Assembly: GCF_011045195.1 (NCBI RefSeq)
Contig: NZ_CP049199.1
Coordinates: 2,666,001 to 2,730,000, forward strand
Direction of reading: 5' to 3'
Origin: Caulobacter soli
GTDB taxonomy: Bacteria > Pseudomonadota > Alphaproteobacteria > Caulobacterales > Caulobacteraceae
Length of the DNA: 64,000 nt
Positions 1 through 8,236 of this stretch are shown here, piece by piece (the stretch's first letter is position 1; every line of letters starts with the position of its first letter). The position numbers were made by a program, and so were the translations under genes. The notes beneath the pieces were generated by a model. It was not told the DNA's origin. It worked only from the letters and a program-made list of their open reading frames with translations, and did not search any database.

Positions 1-369
1 ATCGCCGAGATCGACACCCTGATCTCCGAGATCGCCCAGTCGTCCCAGGAACAGGCCACGGGCCTCAACCAGGTGAACACCGCCGTCAACCAGATGGACC
101 AGGTCACCCAGCGCAACGCCGCCATGGTCGAGGAAGCCACGGCCGCCGCCGCCAGCCTGCGCAACGAGGCCGGCGCCCTGGCCGACCTGGTCGGTCGCTT
201 CGACACCGGCGCTTCGGCCGCGTCGGCCCCCATCCGCAGGCCCGAGCCGGCTCGCACGGCGGTCCACCGTCCGGCGGCCAACCCGGTCGGCGAGGCCCAG
301 GCCCGCCTGGTCACCCAACTGCGTCCCGGCTCAAGCGCCGCGATCGCTCCGCAGTGGGAGGAATTCTAA
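1..369 (+). CDS. Methyl-accepting chemotaxis protein, C-terminal fragment
   Basis: The reading frame is open from the first base, so only the last 122 residues are present. The first half is heptad-like and Gln/Ala/Glu-rich (IAEIDTLISEIAQSSQEQA, then NQMDQVTQRNAAMVEEATAA), which is the adaptation-helix end of the cytoplasmic four-helix bundle of chemoreceptors, where CheR and CheB modify Glu/Gln residues. A flexible Ala/Pro/Arg-rich linker follows and the protein ends in QWEEF. That resembles the NWETF pentapeptide that tethers CheR and CheB in E. coli Tar and Tsr. The sensory domain lies outside the window, so the ligand cannot be judged. Confidence 0.92.
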   Translation: MAEIDTLISEIAQSSQEQATGLNQVNTAVNQMDQVTQRNAAMVEEATAAAASLRNEAGALADLVGRFDTGASAASAPIRRPEPARTAVHRPAANPVGEAQARLVTQLRPGSSAAIAPQWEEF

Positions 370-378
370 CAAGTTTCC

Positions 379-408
379 CGATCCGGGTTTCCGGAAGAGC
401 CCGGATCG
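379..408. terminator. Stem-loop after chemoreceptor gene
   Basis: A perfect 9-bp inverted repeat (CGATCCGGG / CCCGGATCG) with a 12-base loop begins 10 bases after the chemoreceptor stop. There is no T-tract on either side, so termination would be inefficient or Rho-assisted. Confidence 0.5.
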
Positions 409-476
409 TGAATGCGCCGGGTGGGTCGATGTCCCCCCCACCCCGACCCTCCCGGCGCGCTTTGTAGGCGTAACGG

Positions 477-501
477 CGAACCTCCCCTGGCGGGAGGTTC
501 G
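477..501. terminator. Bidirectional terminator-like hairpin
   Basis: A perfect 10-bp inverted repeat (CGAACCTCCC / GGGAGGTTCG) with a 5-base loop lies 9 bases beyond the stop of the minus-strand dioxygenase gene and between two convergent genes. It probably ends both transcripts. Confidence 0.65.
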
Positions 502-509
502 TTCGCGTT

Positions 510-1079
510 TCAGGCCAGGGTGCGGAACGTCACCGAATAACGCAGGGCCTCGACCGGCGGGATGCTATGCTCCCAGACCGAGCGCGCCTCGCCCGCCAGC
601 CAGTAGGCCGAGCGCGGCTCCAGGGTCAGCGATTGTCGTTCCCAGCCCGCGCCGTGCGGTCGCCGAAAACGTAGAACGCCGGGCGACAGCAGCGAGAACC
701 CGATCACCTGGCCGAACGCCGCCTTGTCGCGGTGCCAGCCGATCGGCGCGCCCGGCGGATATTCGTTGACCAGGGCGTGGACCAGGGCGTCGGGCTCCAG
801 CCCAGCCAGACCCGCCGCCTTGCGGCGTAGCGACTGCAGGAAGTCCGGGATCGGCGCTCCCTGATCCAGACCGCCCGTGCCCGCATCGTAGCGCGCGCCG
901 AAATAGGCCACGCGGCGTCGCGCCTGGTGGCCCTGCATCTCGAAAGCGCGCAGGTCGAGCCGGCCGAGGTTCGCGACGAGCGCGGCCTCCTCATCACGCG
1001 AGATCTGGTCGGCGCGATAGACAAACCCTGGCGGCCCGATCGCCAGATCATCGAACAGGTTGGCTTGCCATGTGGTCAT
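510..1079 (-). CDS. alkB: AlkB-family 2-oxoglutarate/Fe(II)-dependent dioxygenase
   Basis: This is a 189-residue protein beginning MTTWQANLF. The frame is open further upstream, but that part overlaps the divergent gene and has no family similarity. It carries the iron-binding H-x-D of AlkB proteins in GWHRDKAAFG, preceded by the typical NEYPPGAPIGWH segment. The distal His is in WEHSIPP and the 2-oxoglutarate-binding Arg in RYSVTFR near the C-terminus. Enzymes of this family remove alkyl groups from 1-methyladenine and 3-methylcytosine in nucleic acids by oxidation. It stands alone, divergent from the flavoprotein gene over 117 bases. The family is secure; its exact substrate class (DNA, RNA or protein) is not. 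Confidence 0.9.
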   Translation of the reverse strand: MTTWQANLFDDLAIGPPGFVYRADQISRDEEAALVANLGRLDLRAFEMQGHQARRRVAYFGARYDAGTGGLDQGAPIPDFLQSLRRKAAGLAGLEPDALVHALVNEYPPGAPIGWHRDKAAFGQVIGFSLLSPGVLRFRRPHGAGWERQSLTLEPRSAYWLAGEARSVWEHSIPPVEALRYSVTFRTLA

Positions 1080-1196
1080 GCCGAGGAAATGGGGCCGTCC
1101 GCCGCGTCGTTCCAGTGCAACCGCACGCCTCCTCGCGCGTCTAGGCTCGGGAGGCTTTCCCATGATCCGATCCCTACGTCCGCGCGCGGTCCCGGC

Positions 1197-2099
1197 ATGA
1201 GCGCGGCACAGCTCGATGCCGTGATCGTGGGCGGCGGTCCGGCCGGCCTGACGGCGGCCCTGTACATGGCGCGCTTCCGGCGCGAGGTGGTGGTCATCGA
1301 CGGCGGCGCCAGTCGCGCGGCTTGGATACCGACGACGCACAATCATCCCGGCTTCCCGGACGGCGTGTCCGGCGAGGCCTTGCTGGACCTGCAGCGGCGG
1401 CACGCCCTTCGCTACGGCGCCCGGATCCAGGCCGGCGCGGTCGAGGCTCTCGCGGTCGAGCCTGACGGCTTCACCCTGACCGTCGACGGCGAGCCGCTAC
1501 GCGCCAGGACCGTCCTGCTGGCCTGCGGGGTCGAGGACAACGCCCCGGACCTGCCGGACGTCGATGCGGCGGTGCGCCGAACCCTGCTGCGGATCTGCCC
1601 CATCTGCGACGGCTTCGAAGTCACCGGCCAGCGGGTCGGCGTGATCGGTCACGGACCGCTGGGGGCGCGCGAGGCCCTGTTCCTGGGGGCCTATACCGAC
1701 CGGCTGTCCCTGATCCACATCGCTGCGCCCAACGCCCTGCCCGCCGAGGAACGCGACCAGCTGGCCCGTGCGGGCGTAACCTTGATCGAGGCGCCGATCG
1801 AAAGCGTCGAGCTTCAGCCCGACCGGCCGCGCGCCCTATGCTTCTCGGGTCCGGGCCGCGTGGAGTTCGACGCGCTCTACAGCGCCCTGGGCGTCACGCC
1901 CCGCACCGAGCTGGCGCTGGCGGCCGGCGCCCGCCACGACGACCAAGGCCGGCTGGTGGTCGATGACCATCAGCAGACCTCGATCCCGGGCCTCTACGCC
2001 GCCGGCGACATGGTGCGCGGGCTCAACCAGATCACCACGGCCCAGGGCGAGGCGGCCATCGCCGCCACCGCCATGCACAACCGACTCAGAGGCGCCTAG
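1197..2099 (+). CDS. Thioredoxin-reductase-like FAD/NAD(P)H oxidoreductase
   Basis: The product has 300 residues. It opens with the FAD-binding GGGPAGLTAA motif (about residues 13-22), has a redox CxxC (Cys134-Pro-Ile-Cys137, then DG) where thioredoxin reductases carry CATC, and then VIGHGPLGA, an NAD(P)-binding segment with an altered glycine pattern. The end has the GLYAAGDM FAD motif. The CPIC disulfide differs from canonical TrxB, so it may reduce a different disulfide carrier or act as a ferredoxin- or bacillithiol-reductase-like enzyme. The first in-frame ATG that directly precedes the flavin motif was taken as start. Its TAG stop overlaps the stop of the convergent der gene within one CTAG. 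Confidence 0.85.
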   Translation: MSAAQLDAVIVGGGPAGLTAALYMARFRREVVVIDGGASRAAWIPTTHNHPGFPDGVSGEALLDLQRRHALRYGARIQAGAVEALAVEPDGFTLTVDGEPLRARTVLLACGVEDNAPDLPDVDAAVRRTLLRICPICDGFEVTGQRVGVIGHGPLGAREALFLGAYTDRLSLIHIAAPNALPAEERDQLARAGVTLIEAPIESVELQPDRPRALCFSGPGRVEFDALYSALGVTPRTELALAAGARHDDQGRLVVDDHQQTSIPGLYAAGDMVRGLNQITTAQGEAAIAATAMHNRLRGA

Positions 2100-3874
2100 C
2101 GCCCCTTCGGCGGCGCCTTGTTGCCGCGCACGGTGCGCGCTCCGGCCACCGGACGGCGCACCGCCGTCTTGGAGCCGGCGCTCTTGCCGCCGGCAGCCTT
2201 GAAGCCGACCTTGTAGCTGGGCGTGGTCGACTTCTTCTGGGCCTTGGGGCCCATCTTCTTCACCGACTTGACCGCCGACTTGCCGGGTTCAGCCGCCGGC
2301 GACGCCACGACCTCGGCGGGCTTGGGCGCCTTGGAGGCCTTCGCGGCTTTCGAGACCGGCTTTCCGGTGCTCGGAGCCGGCACGGGCAGTCCGGCGGCCT
2401 GAGCCGCGGCCGCGGCGGCGGCTTCGGCGACGCGCACCGACTTCTTGACGGTGTTGCGCGAGGCGCGAATGCGTTCGGCCTCGCGTTCGCGCCGCTCGAA
2501 TTCGCGCTTGCCCTTGCCCGAGTGGCCCTTGGCCTCGCCCTCGGCATACGGGTTGGCGCCCGACTTCAGGGTAATGCGCAGTGGCACGCCCGGCAGGTCG
2601 AAGCTTTCGCGCAGGCTGTTGATCAGGTAGCGCCGATACTGCTCGGGCATCTGGTCGGCGCGGCTGGAGAACAGCACGAAGGTCGGCGGACGAGCCTTGG
2701 TCTGGGCCATGTACTTGGGCTTGATGCGCTTGCCGCCGACGCTGGGCGGCGGGTGGCGCTGCATGGCCATCTGCAGCCAGTCGTTCAGGTCGCGGGTCTT
2801 GACCTTGGTCGACCAGTCCTTGTGGCTCTTGAGCACGGCCGGCATCAGGCGCTCGACGCCCTTGCCGGTCTCGCCGGACAGCGCGATCACGGGCGTGCCG
2901 CGCAGCTGCGGCAGCATGCGCTCGGCGTGCTCGACGAAGCCCTTCAGGGTCGCGCCAGGATCCTCGACCAGGTCCCACTTGGCCAGCACGAAGACGACGC
3001 AGCGCCCTTCCCGCTCGGCCAGGTCGGCGATCTGAAGGTCCTGGGTCTCGAACGGGTGGGTGGCGTCCATCACCAGCAGCACCACCTCGGCGAAGGTGAT
3101 CGAGCGGATGGTGTCGCCGGTCGAGAGCTTTTCCAGCTTCTCGTTGACCTTGGCCTTCTTGCGCAGGCCGGCGGTGTCGACCAGGCGCACCTTGCGGTCG
3201 CCCCAGATCCAATCCACCGAGATGGAGTCGCGCGTGATGCCGGCCTCGGGACCGGTCAGCAGGCGCTGCTCGCCGATCAGGCGGTTGATCAGGGTCGACT
3301 TGCCGGCGTTGGGGCGGCCGACAATGGCGATCTTGATCGGCTTGTCGTCGCCCAGCTCGTCGTGCTCGCCCTGCAGCTCTTCGGGCGCGATGGCGATCAG
3401 GGCCGCGTAGAGCTCGGCCATGCCCTCGCCATGCTCGCCGCTGATCTGGATCGGTTCGCCCAGGCCCAGCACGTTGGCCTCGGCCGCGCCATGGTCGCCG
3501 GCCTTGCCCTCGGACTTGTTGGCCGCCACCAGCACCGGCTTGTTCCGCTTGCGCAGGATCTCGGCGAAGATCTTGTCCAGCGGCGTCAGACCCTCGCGGG
3601 CGTCGAACACCAGCAGGGAGACATCGGCCTCCTCGATCGCCAGCTCGGTCTGGGCGCGCATCCGCGCTTCCAGGCTTTCGTCGGTGACGTCCTCGAAGCC
3701 GGCGGTGTCGATCAGCTCCAGGTCCAGGTCGCCGAGGCGGCCGTGGGCGAAGCGACGGTCGCGGGTGACGCCGGGCTGGTCGTCGACCAGGGCCAGCTTG
3801 CGGCCGGCCAGACGGTTGAACAGGGTCGACTTACCCACATTGGGGCGGCCGACGATGGCGAGTTTCAAAGGCAT
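2096..3874 (-). CDS. der: Ribosome-associated GTPase Der (EngA) with long basic tail
   Basis: Der is the tandem-GTPase factor needed for 50S ribosomal subunit maturation. The two G domains are visible: GRPNVGKST near residue 8 with DTAGFE and NKSE, and GRPNAGKST near residue 185 with DTAGL and AKWD. A KH-like RNA-binding domain follows (about residues 355-445). At 592 residues it is about 130 longer than most Der proteins. The extra part is a Lys/Ala/Pro-rich, low-complexity basic tail that starts after the GKGKREFERREREAERIR segment. It is the last gene of the yfgM-bamB-der order also seen in E. coli. Confidence 0.97.
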   Translation of the reverse strand: MPLKLAIVGRPNVGKSTLFNRLAGRKLALVDDQPGVTRDRRFAHGRLGDLDLELIDTAGFEDVTDESLEARMRAQTELAIEEADVSLLVFDAREGLTPLDKIFAEILRKRNKPVLVAANKSEGKAGDHGAAEANVLGLGEPIQISGEHGEGMAELYAALIAIAPEELQGEHDELGDDKPIKIAIVGRPNAGKSTLINRLIGEQRLLTGPEAGITRDSISVDWIWGDRKVRLVDTAGLRKKAKVNEKLEKLSTGDTIRSITFAEVVLLVMDATHPFETQDLQIADLAEREGRCVVFVLAKWDLVEDPGATLKGFVEHAERMLPQLRGTPVIALSGETGKGVERLMPAVLKSHKDWSTKVKTRDLNDWLQMAMQRHPPPSVGGKRIKPKYMAQTKARPPTFVLFSSRADQMPEQYRRYLINSLRESFDLPGVPLRITLKSGANPYAEGEAKGHSGKGKREFERREREAERIRASRNTVKKSVRVAEAAAAAAAQAAGLPVPAPSTGKPVSKAAKASKAPKPAEVVASPAAEPGKSAVKSVKKMGPKAQKKSTTPSYKVGFKAAGGKSAGSKTAVRRPVAGARTVRGNKAPPKGR

Positions 3875-3911
3875 GGGCTGTGATTAGTCGATTTCGGGGA
3901 CAAAAGCGACA

Positions 3912-3941
3912 AACCCGGACTGGTAAGGACCAGCCCGGGTT
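3912..3941. terminator. Hairpin between bamB and der
   Basis: AACCCGG-a-CTGGT pairs with ACCAG-c-CCGGGTT (one mismatch) around a 4-base AAGG loop in the 109-base gap between bamB and der. On the minus strand it is followed by moderately T-rich sequence. It may be an attenuator or a processing site that sets a different expression level for der. Confidence 0.45.
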
Positions 3942-3983
3942 CGCGATGCTCGGATTGTAGGGCCGGGAGCGACCCAAAGACGC

Positions 3984-5414
3984 CTAGCGGATGGCGATCA
4001 GATCGGCTTCGTCGGTCGCCACATAGACCGTGTCGCCCATGGCGATCGGCCCCAGCAGGACGGATTGGCCGACCTTCAGGGTCTTCAGCGTCTCGCCGGT
4101 CTTGGGGTTGAGGGCCACGGCCTGACCCTCGCTCGACACGGTGATCAGTCGGCCCGAAGCCAGGATCGGCGTCGACCACAGCAGCGGGTGCTTGGCGCGC
4201 TTCTTCTTCTGCTTCTTGCTCAGCTTGTCGGTGTTGTTGAGATCGCGGATCCAATAGACCTGACCGGCTTCGCGCGACACGCAGATCACCTGGCCGGCCT
4301 TGTCGACCACGAAGACCACGTCGCCGGCCGCCCAGGGGCTGGTGATGGCCGTGACCGGCAGGCTCCAGCGGGCCTGGCCCGTGCGCAGGTCGGTGGCGGC
4401 GAACACGCCCGAGTGGCTGACGGCGAAGACGTCGCCCTTGAAGATCACCGGACGACCGGCAATGTCGCGGATTTCCGACAGGGCGTTGGTGCGGCTGGCG
4501 CGGCTGAGGGCCTCGCTCCACAGATCGTTGCCGTTGGTGGCGCGCAGGGCGACCAGTTCGCCCGAGGCGAAGCCAGCCACCACGGTGTCGCCGCTGACCG
4601 CGGGGCTGGTGGCTCCCAGGATGCGGGCCGGCTCGATCAGGGCCTGGTAGGTCCAACCCGGCGCGCCGTCGGCGGCGTTGAAGGTCAGCAGTTCGTTGTC
4701 GGTCGAGATCACGAACACCCGGCCGTCCGAAACGGTCGGCGCGGCGTGGATCGGCGTGCTGGTCGACTGGCGCCAGGCCTCGGCGCCGGTGGCGGCGTCC
4801 AGCTGGGCCACGAAGCGGAAGCCCGACGAGACGTAGAGCTTGCCGTTGGCGTAGGCGACGCCGCCGCCGAAGCCGGTGCGGTCGGCCGCGCTGCCGCCGA
4901 TGCCCATGAAGCCGTGCTTCTTGCCCGGAGCCTTGGCCGGGCGCAGGTCCTTGCGCCAGATCGTCGAACCGCTCTTAGCGTCCATGGCGACGACGGTGGC
5001 TTCACCGTCCATCACGAAGATCTTGCCGTCGGCGGCGATCGGCGGGGCGGTGACGTGATACTTGCGGTTGGCCTTTTGGCCGAAGCCCTTGCGCCAGGCG
5101 ATGTCGAAGTTGGCGGCGGCCGCCACGTGTTCGACCGACTGCTCGGCGTTGCCGCCCGGCAGCGGCCAGTCGGCCTGGACCGTGGGCTCGGGCAGGTAGA
5201 AGTCGGCGCCCTTCAGCGCTTCGGCCGCCTCGACCTTCTGGTCGAAGGCGATGACCGAGATCCGCTGCCCCTGAGTGGCCAGGGTCTTGTTGGCTTCCTT
5301 CTTGTCGAAGGGATTGATCTTCGAGAGCGTCGAACACCCGGCCACCGACACCGCGGCGGTCATCATCGCGGTGAGGAGCAGATAGCGCTTAGTCGTCATG
5401 GGGCGGCGGCTCAT
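3984..5414 (-). CDS. bamB: Outer membrane protein assembly factor BamB
   Basis: A 476-residue lipoprotein of the beta-barrel assembly machinery, which supports BamA in inserting barrel proteins, including the TonB receptors encoded here. The signal peptide ends in a lipobox (VAGC, Cys about residue 27). The body is a series of PQQ-like beta-propeller blades with recurring G-x-x-ALDA/ALNP-type repeats (VVAMDAKSGSTIWRKDL, VALRATNGNDLWSEAL, AVALNPKTGETLKTLK). The ATG overlaps the upstream stop as ATGA, so it is translationally coupled to the yfgM-like gene. It is longer than E. coli BamB (392 residues), which is usual in alphaproteobacteria. Confidence 0.93.
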   Translation of the reverse strand: MSRRPMTTKRYLLLTAMMTAAVSVAGCSTLSKINPFDKKEANKTLATQGQRISVIAFDQKVEAAEALKGADFYLPEPTVQADWPLPGGNAEQSVEHVAAAANFDIAWRKGFGQKANRKYHVTAPPIAADGKIFVMDGEATVVAMDAKSGSTIWRKDLRPAKAPGKKHGFMGIGGSAADRTGFGGGVAYANGKLYVSSGFRFVAQLDAATGAEAWRQSTSTPIHAAPTVSDGRVFVISTDNELLTFNAADGAPGWTYQALIEPARILGATSPAVSGDTVVAGFASGELVALRATNGNDLWSEALSRASRTNALSEIRDIAGRPVIFKGDVFAVSHSGVFAATDLRTGQARWSLPVTAITSPWAAGDVVFVVDKAGQVICVSREAGQVYWIRDLNNTDKLSKKQKKKRAKHPLLWSTPILASGRLITVSSEGQAVALNPKTGETLKTLKVGQSVLLGPIAMGDTVYVATDEADLIAIR

Positions 5415-6163
5415 TGGGCGGTATTGGGGGCGGCGTCGGCTGGCGGGCCGGGCGGAAGCGCGGCGGTCGGCGGCAGGGCCAGGGCGGCCTTGACCACGGC
5501 CGGCAGATCCTTGGCGGAGCCGGAATCGATCATGGCCATGGCGCCGCGAGCCCGCTCGCGAATTTCGTCGGAGGAGTTGTCGAGCGAGCTGGACAGCACG
5601 AGGAAGTCGCCGCGCGCGCCGACCAGATCGCCGGCCCGCAGCTTGGCGAAGGCCAGTGCTTCCTTCGCCTGTACGCGATAGGGACTCTTCTCGCCCATCA
5701 ACGGGGTCAGCCTCGCCTCGACGTCCTTGTAAGGAGCCGTGTCGAGGAGCGCCAAGGCGGAATTGAGGCCGGCGAGGTCGGCCAGCACCGGATTGGACGA
5801 AAGCTTGGCCGCTTGATCGAAATAGGCCACCGCCTCGGCGGTTTTGTTCTGCTCCAGGCGGGCGCCGCCCATCTGGAAAAGGGCCAGGGCCTTGTAGGTC
5901 GGCGTACCGGTCTTGGAGATCGCCTCGAAGGCCGGGAAGGCCGCGACGGGTCCCGACTTCTGGCTGGTGGTCAGGGCCGTCTGATAGGCTTCGGTAGCCT
6001 TGTCGGTCTGGCTCTGCTGGTAGCTTGTCCAGCCCGCCCAGCCGCCCGCGCCCAGAATCGCCACCGCGGCCAGCGCGCCCACCCAGGGCAGCGACTTCAG
6101 CGCGAGGGACTTGTAGCGGTCGGAGCGCAGCTGCTCTTCGACCTCGTCAAACACATCGACCAC
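5411..6163 (-). CDS. YfgM-like membrane-anchored TPR protein
   Basis: A 250-residue protein with a short cytoplasmic N-terminus, one membrane segment (about residues 28-47, VGALAAVAILGAGGWAGW) and a periplasmic helical-repeat domain of the TPR/YfgM type (KALALFQMGGARLEQNKTAEAVAYFDQAA). E. coli YfgM is an ancillary partner of SecYEG and the periplasmic chaperones, and its gene sits directly before bamB and der as here. The start is GTG; a second GTG three codons in is possible. It ends in a Pro/Ala-rich stretch and overlaps bamB by 4 bases. Function is inferred from fold and gene order. Confidence 0.82.
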   Translation of the reverse strand: MVDVFDEVEEQLRSDRYKSLALKSLPWVGALAAVAILGAGGWAGWTSYQQSQTDKATEAYQTALTTSQKSGPVAAFPAFEAISKTGTPTYKALALFQMGGARLEQNKTAEAVAYFDQAAKLSSNPVLADLAGLNSALALLDTAPYKDVEARLTPLMGEKSPYRVQAKEALAFAKLRAGDLVGARGDFLVLSSSLDNSSDEIRERARGAMAMIDSGSAKDLPAVVKAALALPPTAALPPGPPADAAPNTAQ

Positions 6164-6275
6164 GAACGAGGCTCCGATAGGGGCGATACCGCGCCCAGAG
6201 GCGCCGACACCGGATCGCTCCAGGATCGACGCGCGAAATGAAAACCATGGTGAGCGAACCCACCGAGGCGGCGAA

Positions 6276-6302
6276 CCTATAGCGTGTCTGGGCCAGCCGC
6301 AA
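6276..6302 (-). promoter_or_regulatory. Housekeeping-type promoter for yfgM-bamB-der
   Basis: Read on the minus strand, TTGCGGC, 12 bases, then GCTATAGG fits the Caulobacter housekeeping consensus TTGACGS-N10-14-GCTANAWC. It lies in the 165-base gap between panB and the yfgM-like gene, about 110 bases before that start codon. Confidence 0.55.
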
Positions 6303-6328
6303 CGGGTCGGAACCGGGAGGAGAGTCCC

Positions 6329-7165
6329 CTACCCCTTCTTGGCGTAGTAGGTCTCGGCCTCGCCCGGGAAGGTGCGCGCCTTGACGTCCCGGGCGTAGTC
6401 GGCGGCGGCGCGCTCGATCTCGCTCTTCAGGTCGGCGTAGCGGCGCACGAACTTCGGGGTCCAGTCGAACAGGCCCAGCATGTCGTCGACCACCAGGACC
6501 TGGCCGTCGCAGCCGGCCGAGGCGCCGATGCCGATGGTCGGGACCGCGATCGCCTCGGTGACCTCGCGCGCCAGCCCTTCGGCCACGCCCTCGACCACGA
6601 CGGCGAAGGCGCCGGCCTCGGCCGTGGCGCGGGCTTCCTCCAGCACCTTCAGCCGGCCGGCCTCGTCCTTGCCCTTGGCCTTGAAGCCGCCGTCGACCAG
6701 CACCGCCTGGGGACGCAGGCCGATGTGGCCCATGACCGGAATGCCGCGCTGCACGAGATAGGCGATGGTGGCCGGCACGGTGGGACCGCTCTCGACCTTC
6801 ACCGCCTGGCAGCCGGTCTCCTTCATGATCCGCACGGCGTTGGCGTAGGCCTCTTCCGGCGCGCCCTCGTAGGAGCCGAACGGCATGTCGACCACGATCA
6901 TGGCCTTGCGCGAGCCGCGCATCACCGCCTGGCCGTGCAGGATCATCATTTCCATGGTCACGCCCACGGTGTTGGGAAGGCCGTGGACCACCATGCCCAG
7001 CGAGTCGCCGACCAGCAGCACGTCGCACGACTCGTCCAGCGCCGCGGCGATCGGCGCGGTGTAGGCGGTCAGGCAGACGATGGGTTCGCCGCCCTTGCGC
7101 GCGGCGATGTCGGGGGCCGCCAGACGACGGACCTTTTCTTCACGATGGGCGGACAGGATCAGCAC
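6329..7165 (-). CDS. panB: 3-methyl-2-oxobutanoate hydroxymethyltransferase (PanB)
   Basis: PanB transfers a hydroxymethyl group from 5,10-methylenetetrahydrofolate to 2-oxoisovalerate, giving ketopantoate, the first committed step of pantothenate and CoA synthesis. The 278-residue length is normal. Family motifs are all present: [33 protein letters not shown] with the Mg-binding Asp, [24 protein letters not shown], and [21 protein letters not shown]. The start is a GTG with little Shine-Dalgarno match. It lies on the same strand as the bamB cluster, but that cluster has its own promoter, so panB may be a separate unit. Confidence 0.96.
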   Translation of the reverse strand: MLILSAHREEKVRRLAAPDIAARKGGEPIVCLTAYTAPIAAALDESCDVLLVGDSLGMVVHGLPNTVGVTMEMMILHGQAVMRGSRKAMIVVDMPFGSYEGAPEEAYANAVRIMKETGCQAVKVESGPTVPATIAYLVQRGIPVMGHIGLRPQAVLVDGGFKAKGKDEAGRLKVLEEARATAEAGAFAVVVEGVAEGLAREVTEAIAVPTIGIGASAGCDGQVLVVDDMLGLFDWTPKFVRRYADLKSEIERAAADYARDVKARTFPGEAETYYAKKG

Positions 7166-7246
7166 TCCAGCGAAAAACGCGTGCCGTTTTCCGCCAGATC
7201 GTACGGCGCCGCAACATGATCGTTGAAAACCTTGCCGAAACCGCGG

Positions 7247-7624
7247 CTAGACCTCGTCGACGAGCCGGGTCACGGCGAAGCCCAGCGCAAGGACCACCAG
7301 GGCCACGCCCAGCCAGAGGGTCTCGCCGCCGCCCAGGGTGAACAACTGGTCGTAGCGGTCGACCACCTTGTCCAGGCTCGCATAGAGCTGGTGCGCGCTG
7401 TCCTGAGACATCTGCGAGAATTCGCTGGCGAACCGCGCCCCGACCAGTTGGACCGCGGCGGCCACTCCGGCCACGACGCCCGTCGCACCGATCAGCACCC
7501 GGCGCAGCGCCCAGCCGCGGTCCAGCTTGCCGGTCACCTGCTGGGTGAACAGCTCGGCGTCACGAAACACCGGCGCCTGGCCGTAAAGCCGCGAGAGTTG
7601 GGTTTCGAAATCCAGGTCAGCCAC
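7247..7624 (-). CDS. Small two-pass membrane protein coupled to ECF sigma factor
   Basis: A 125-residue protein with a soluble N-terminal half (ADLDFETQLSRLYGQAPVF), one membrane segment near residues 40-62 (VLIGATGVVAGVAAAVQLVG) and a second at the C-terminus (TLWLGVALVVLALGFAV). The GTG start lies 8 bases inside the sigma gene and is preceded by GAGGAGAG, so it is translationally coupled. I do not recognise a named family. Its position directly after an ECF sigma gene suggests an anti-sigma or sigma-modulating role, but no zinc-binding anti-sigma motif is visible. A longer version starting inside the sigma gene is unlikely. Confidence 0.7.
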   Translation of the reverse strand: MADLDFETQLSRLYGQAPVFRDAELFTQQVTGKLDRGWALRRVLIGATGVVAGVAAAVQLVGARFASEFSQMSQDSAHQLYASLDKVVDRYDQLFTLGGGETLWLGVALVVLALGFAVTRLVDEV

Positions 7625-8204
7625 GGCTCTCTCTCCTCGCGGAGTCGTTCGGTGCGCTTTCGGACGGCGGGGCCATCCGGGCTCTGAGTTTATCCAGACC
7701 ACGTTTGACATGGGATTTGACCGTCCCAAGAGGGATGTTCAAGGCCTCGGCCGCCTCGGCGTGCGACCAGTCGGCCCCATAGCAAAGCGAAACGCATACG
7801 CGCTCGGCCTTGGACAGGTGCTTGAGCGCCTCGTCCAGGTCCAGGCGATCGGCGCTGGCGGCGGAACCGTCCGGTCCGACCGGCGCCTCGTCCTCCGGGG
7901 CCTCGGTCAGCACGAAGCGCGCGTCGCGCTTGGCCTTCCGCAGATAGAGCCGCGCGGCGATCCTCTTGATCCAGCCCGCGAAGGCCCCTTCCCCGCGATA
8001 GTCGGCGATCTGCTCGTAGCCGACCAGGAACGCGTCCTGGGCGATGTCGTCGGCGGTGGCCGGATCGGCCCCCAGCCGGCGCAGCAGACCCCGCACGGTC
8101 GAGCCGTGGCGGCGCACCAACTCGCCGAAGGCCCGTCGATCGCCAGCCGCCGCCAGGGCGGCCAGTTCGACGTCGTGGCCGGTGGGTGGACGTTCGGCGC
8201 CCAT
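7617..8204 (-). CDS. ECF-family RNA polymerase sigma factor
   Basis: A 195-residue group IV sigma factor. Region 2 runs from about residue 23 (FGELVRRHGSTVRGLLRRLG, then ADDIAQDAFLVGYEQIADYRG). After a variable linker, region 4 spans about residues 128-177 (LSKAERVCVSLCYGADWSHAEAAEAL with the helix-turn-helix NIPLGTVKSHVKRGLDKLR). It directs RNA polymerase to stress- or signal-specific promoters. It sits 32 bases after the DUF6249-like gene and overlaps a small membrane-protein gene, forming a three-gene unit. No FecR or receptor is nearby, so this differs from the two FecI-like sigma factors later in the window. Confidence 0.93.
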   Translation of the reverse strand: MGAERPPTGHDVELAALAAAGDRRAFGELVRRHGSTVRGLLRRLGADPATADDIAQDAFLVGYEQIADYRGEGAFAGWIKRIAARLYLRKAKRDARFVLTEAPEDEAPVGPDGSAASADRLDLDEALKHLSKAERVCVSLCYGADWSHAEAAEALNIPLGTVKSHVKRGLDKLRARMAPPSESAPNDSARRESRG

Positions 8205-8236
8205 GAATTCGCGTCCCCTCTTCCCCGCGCTCGCGT

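Noticed and set aside
2522..3883. A 453-codon open frame opposite der
   Set aside because: Der motifs on the minus strand are unmistakable; the plus-strand translation is low-complexity.
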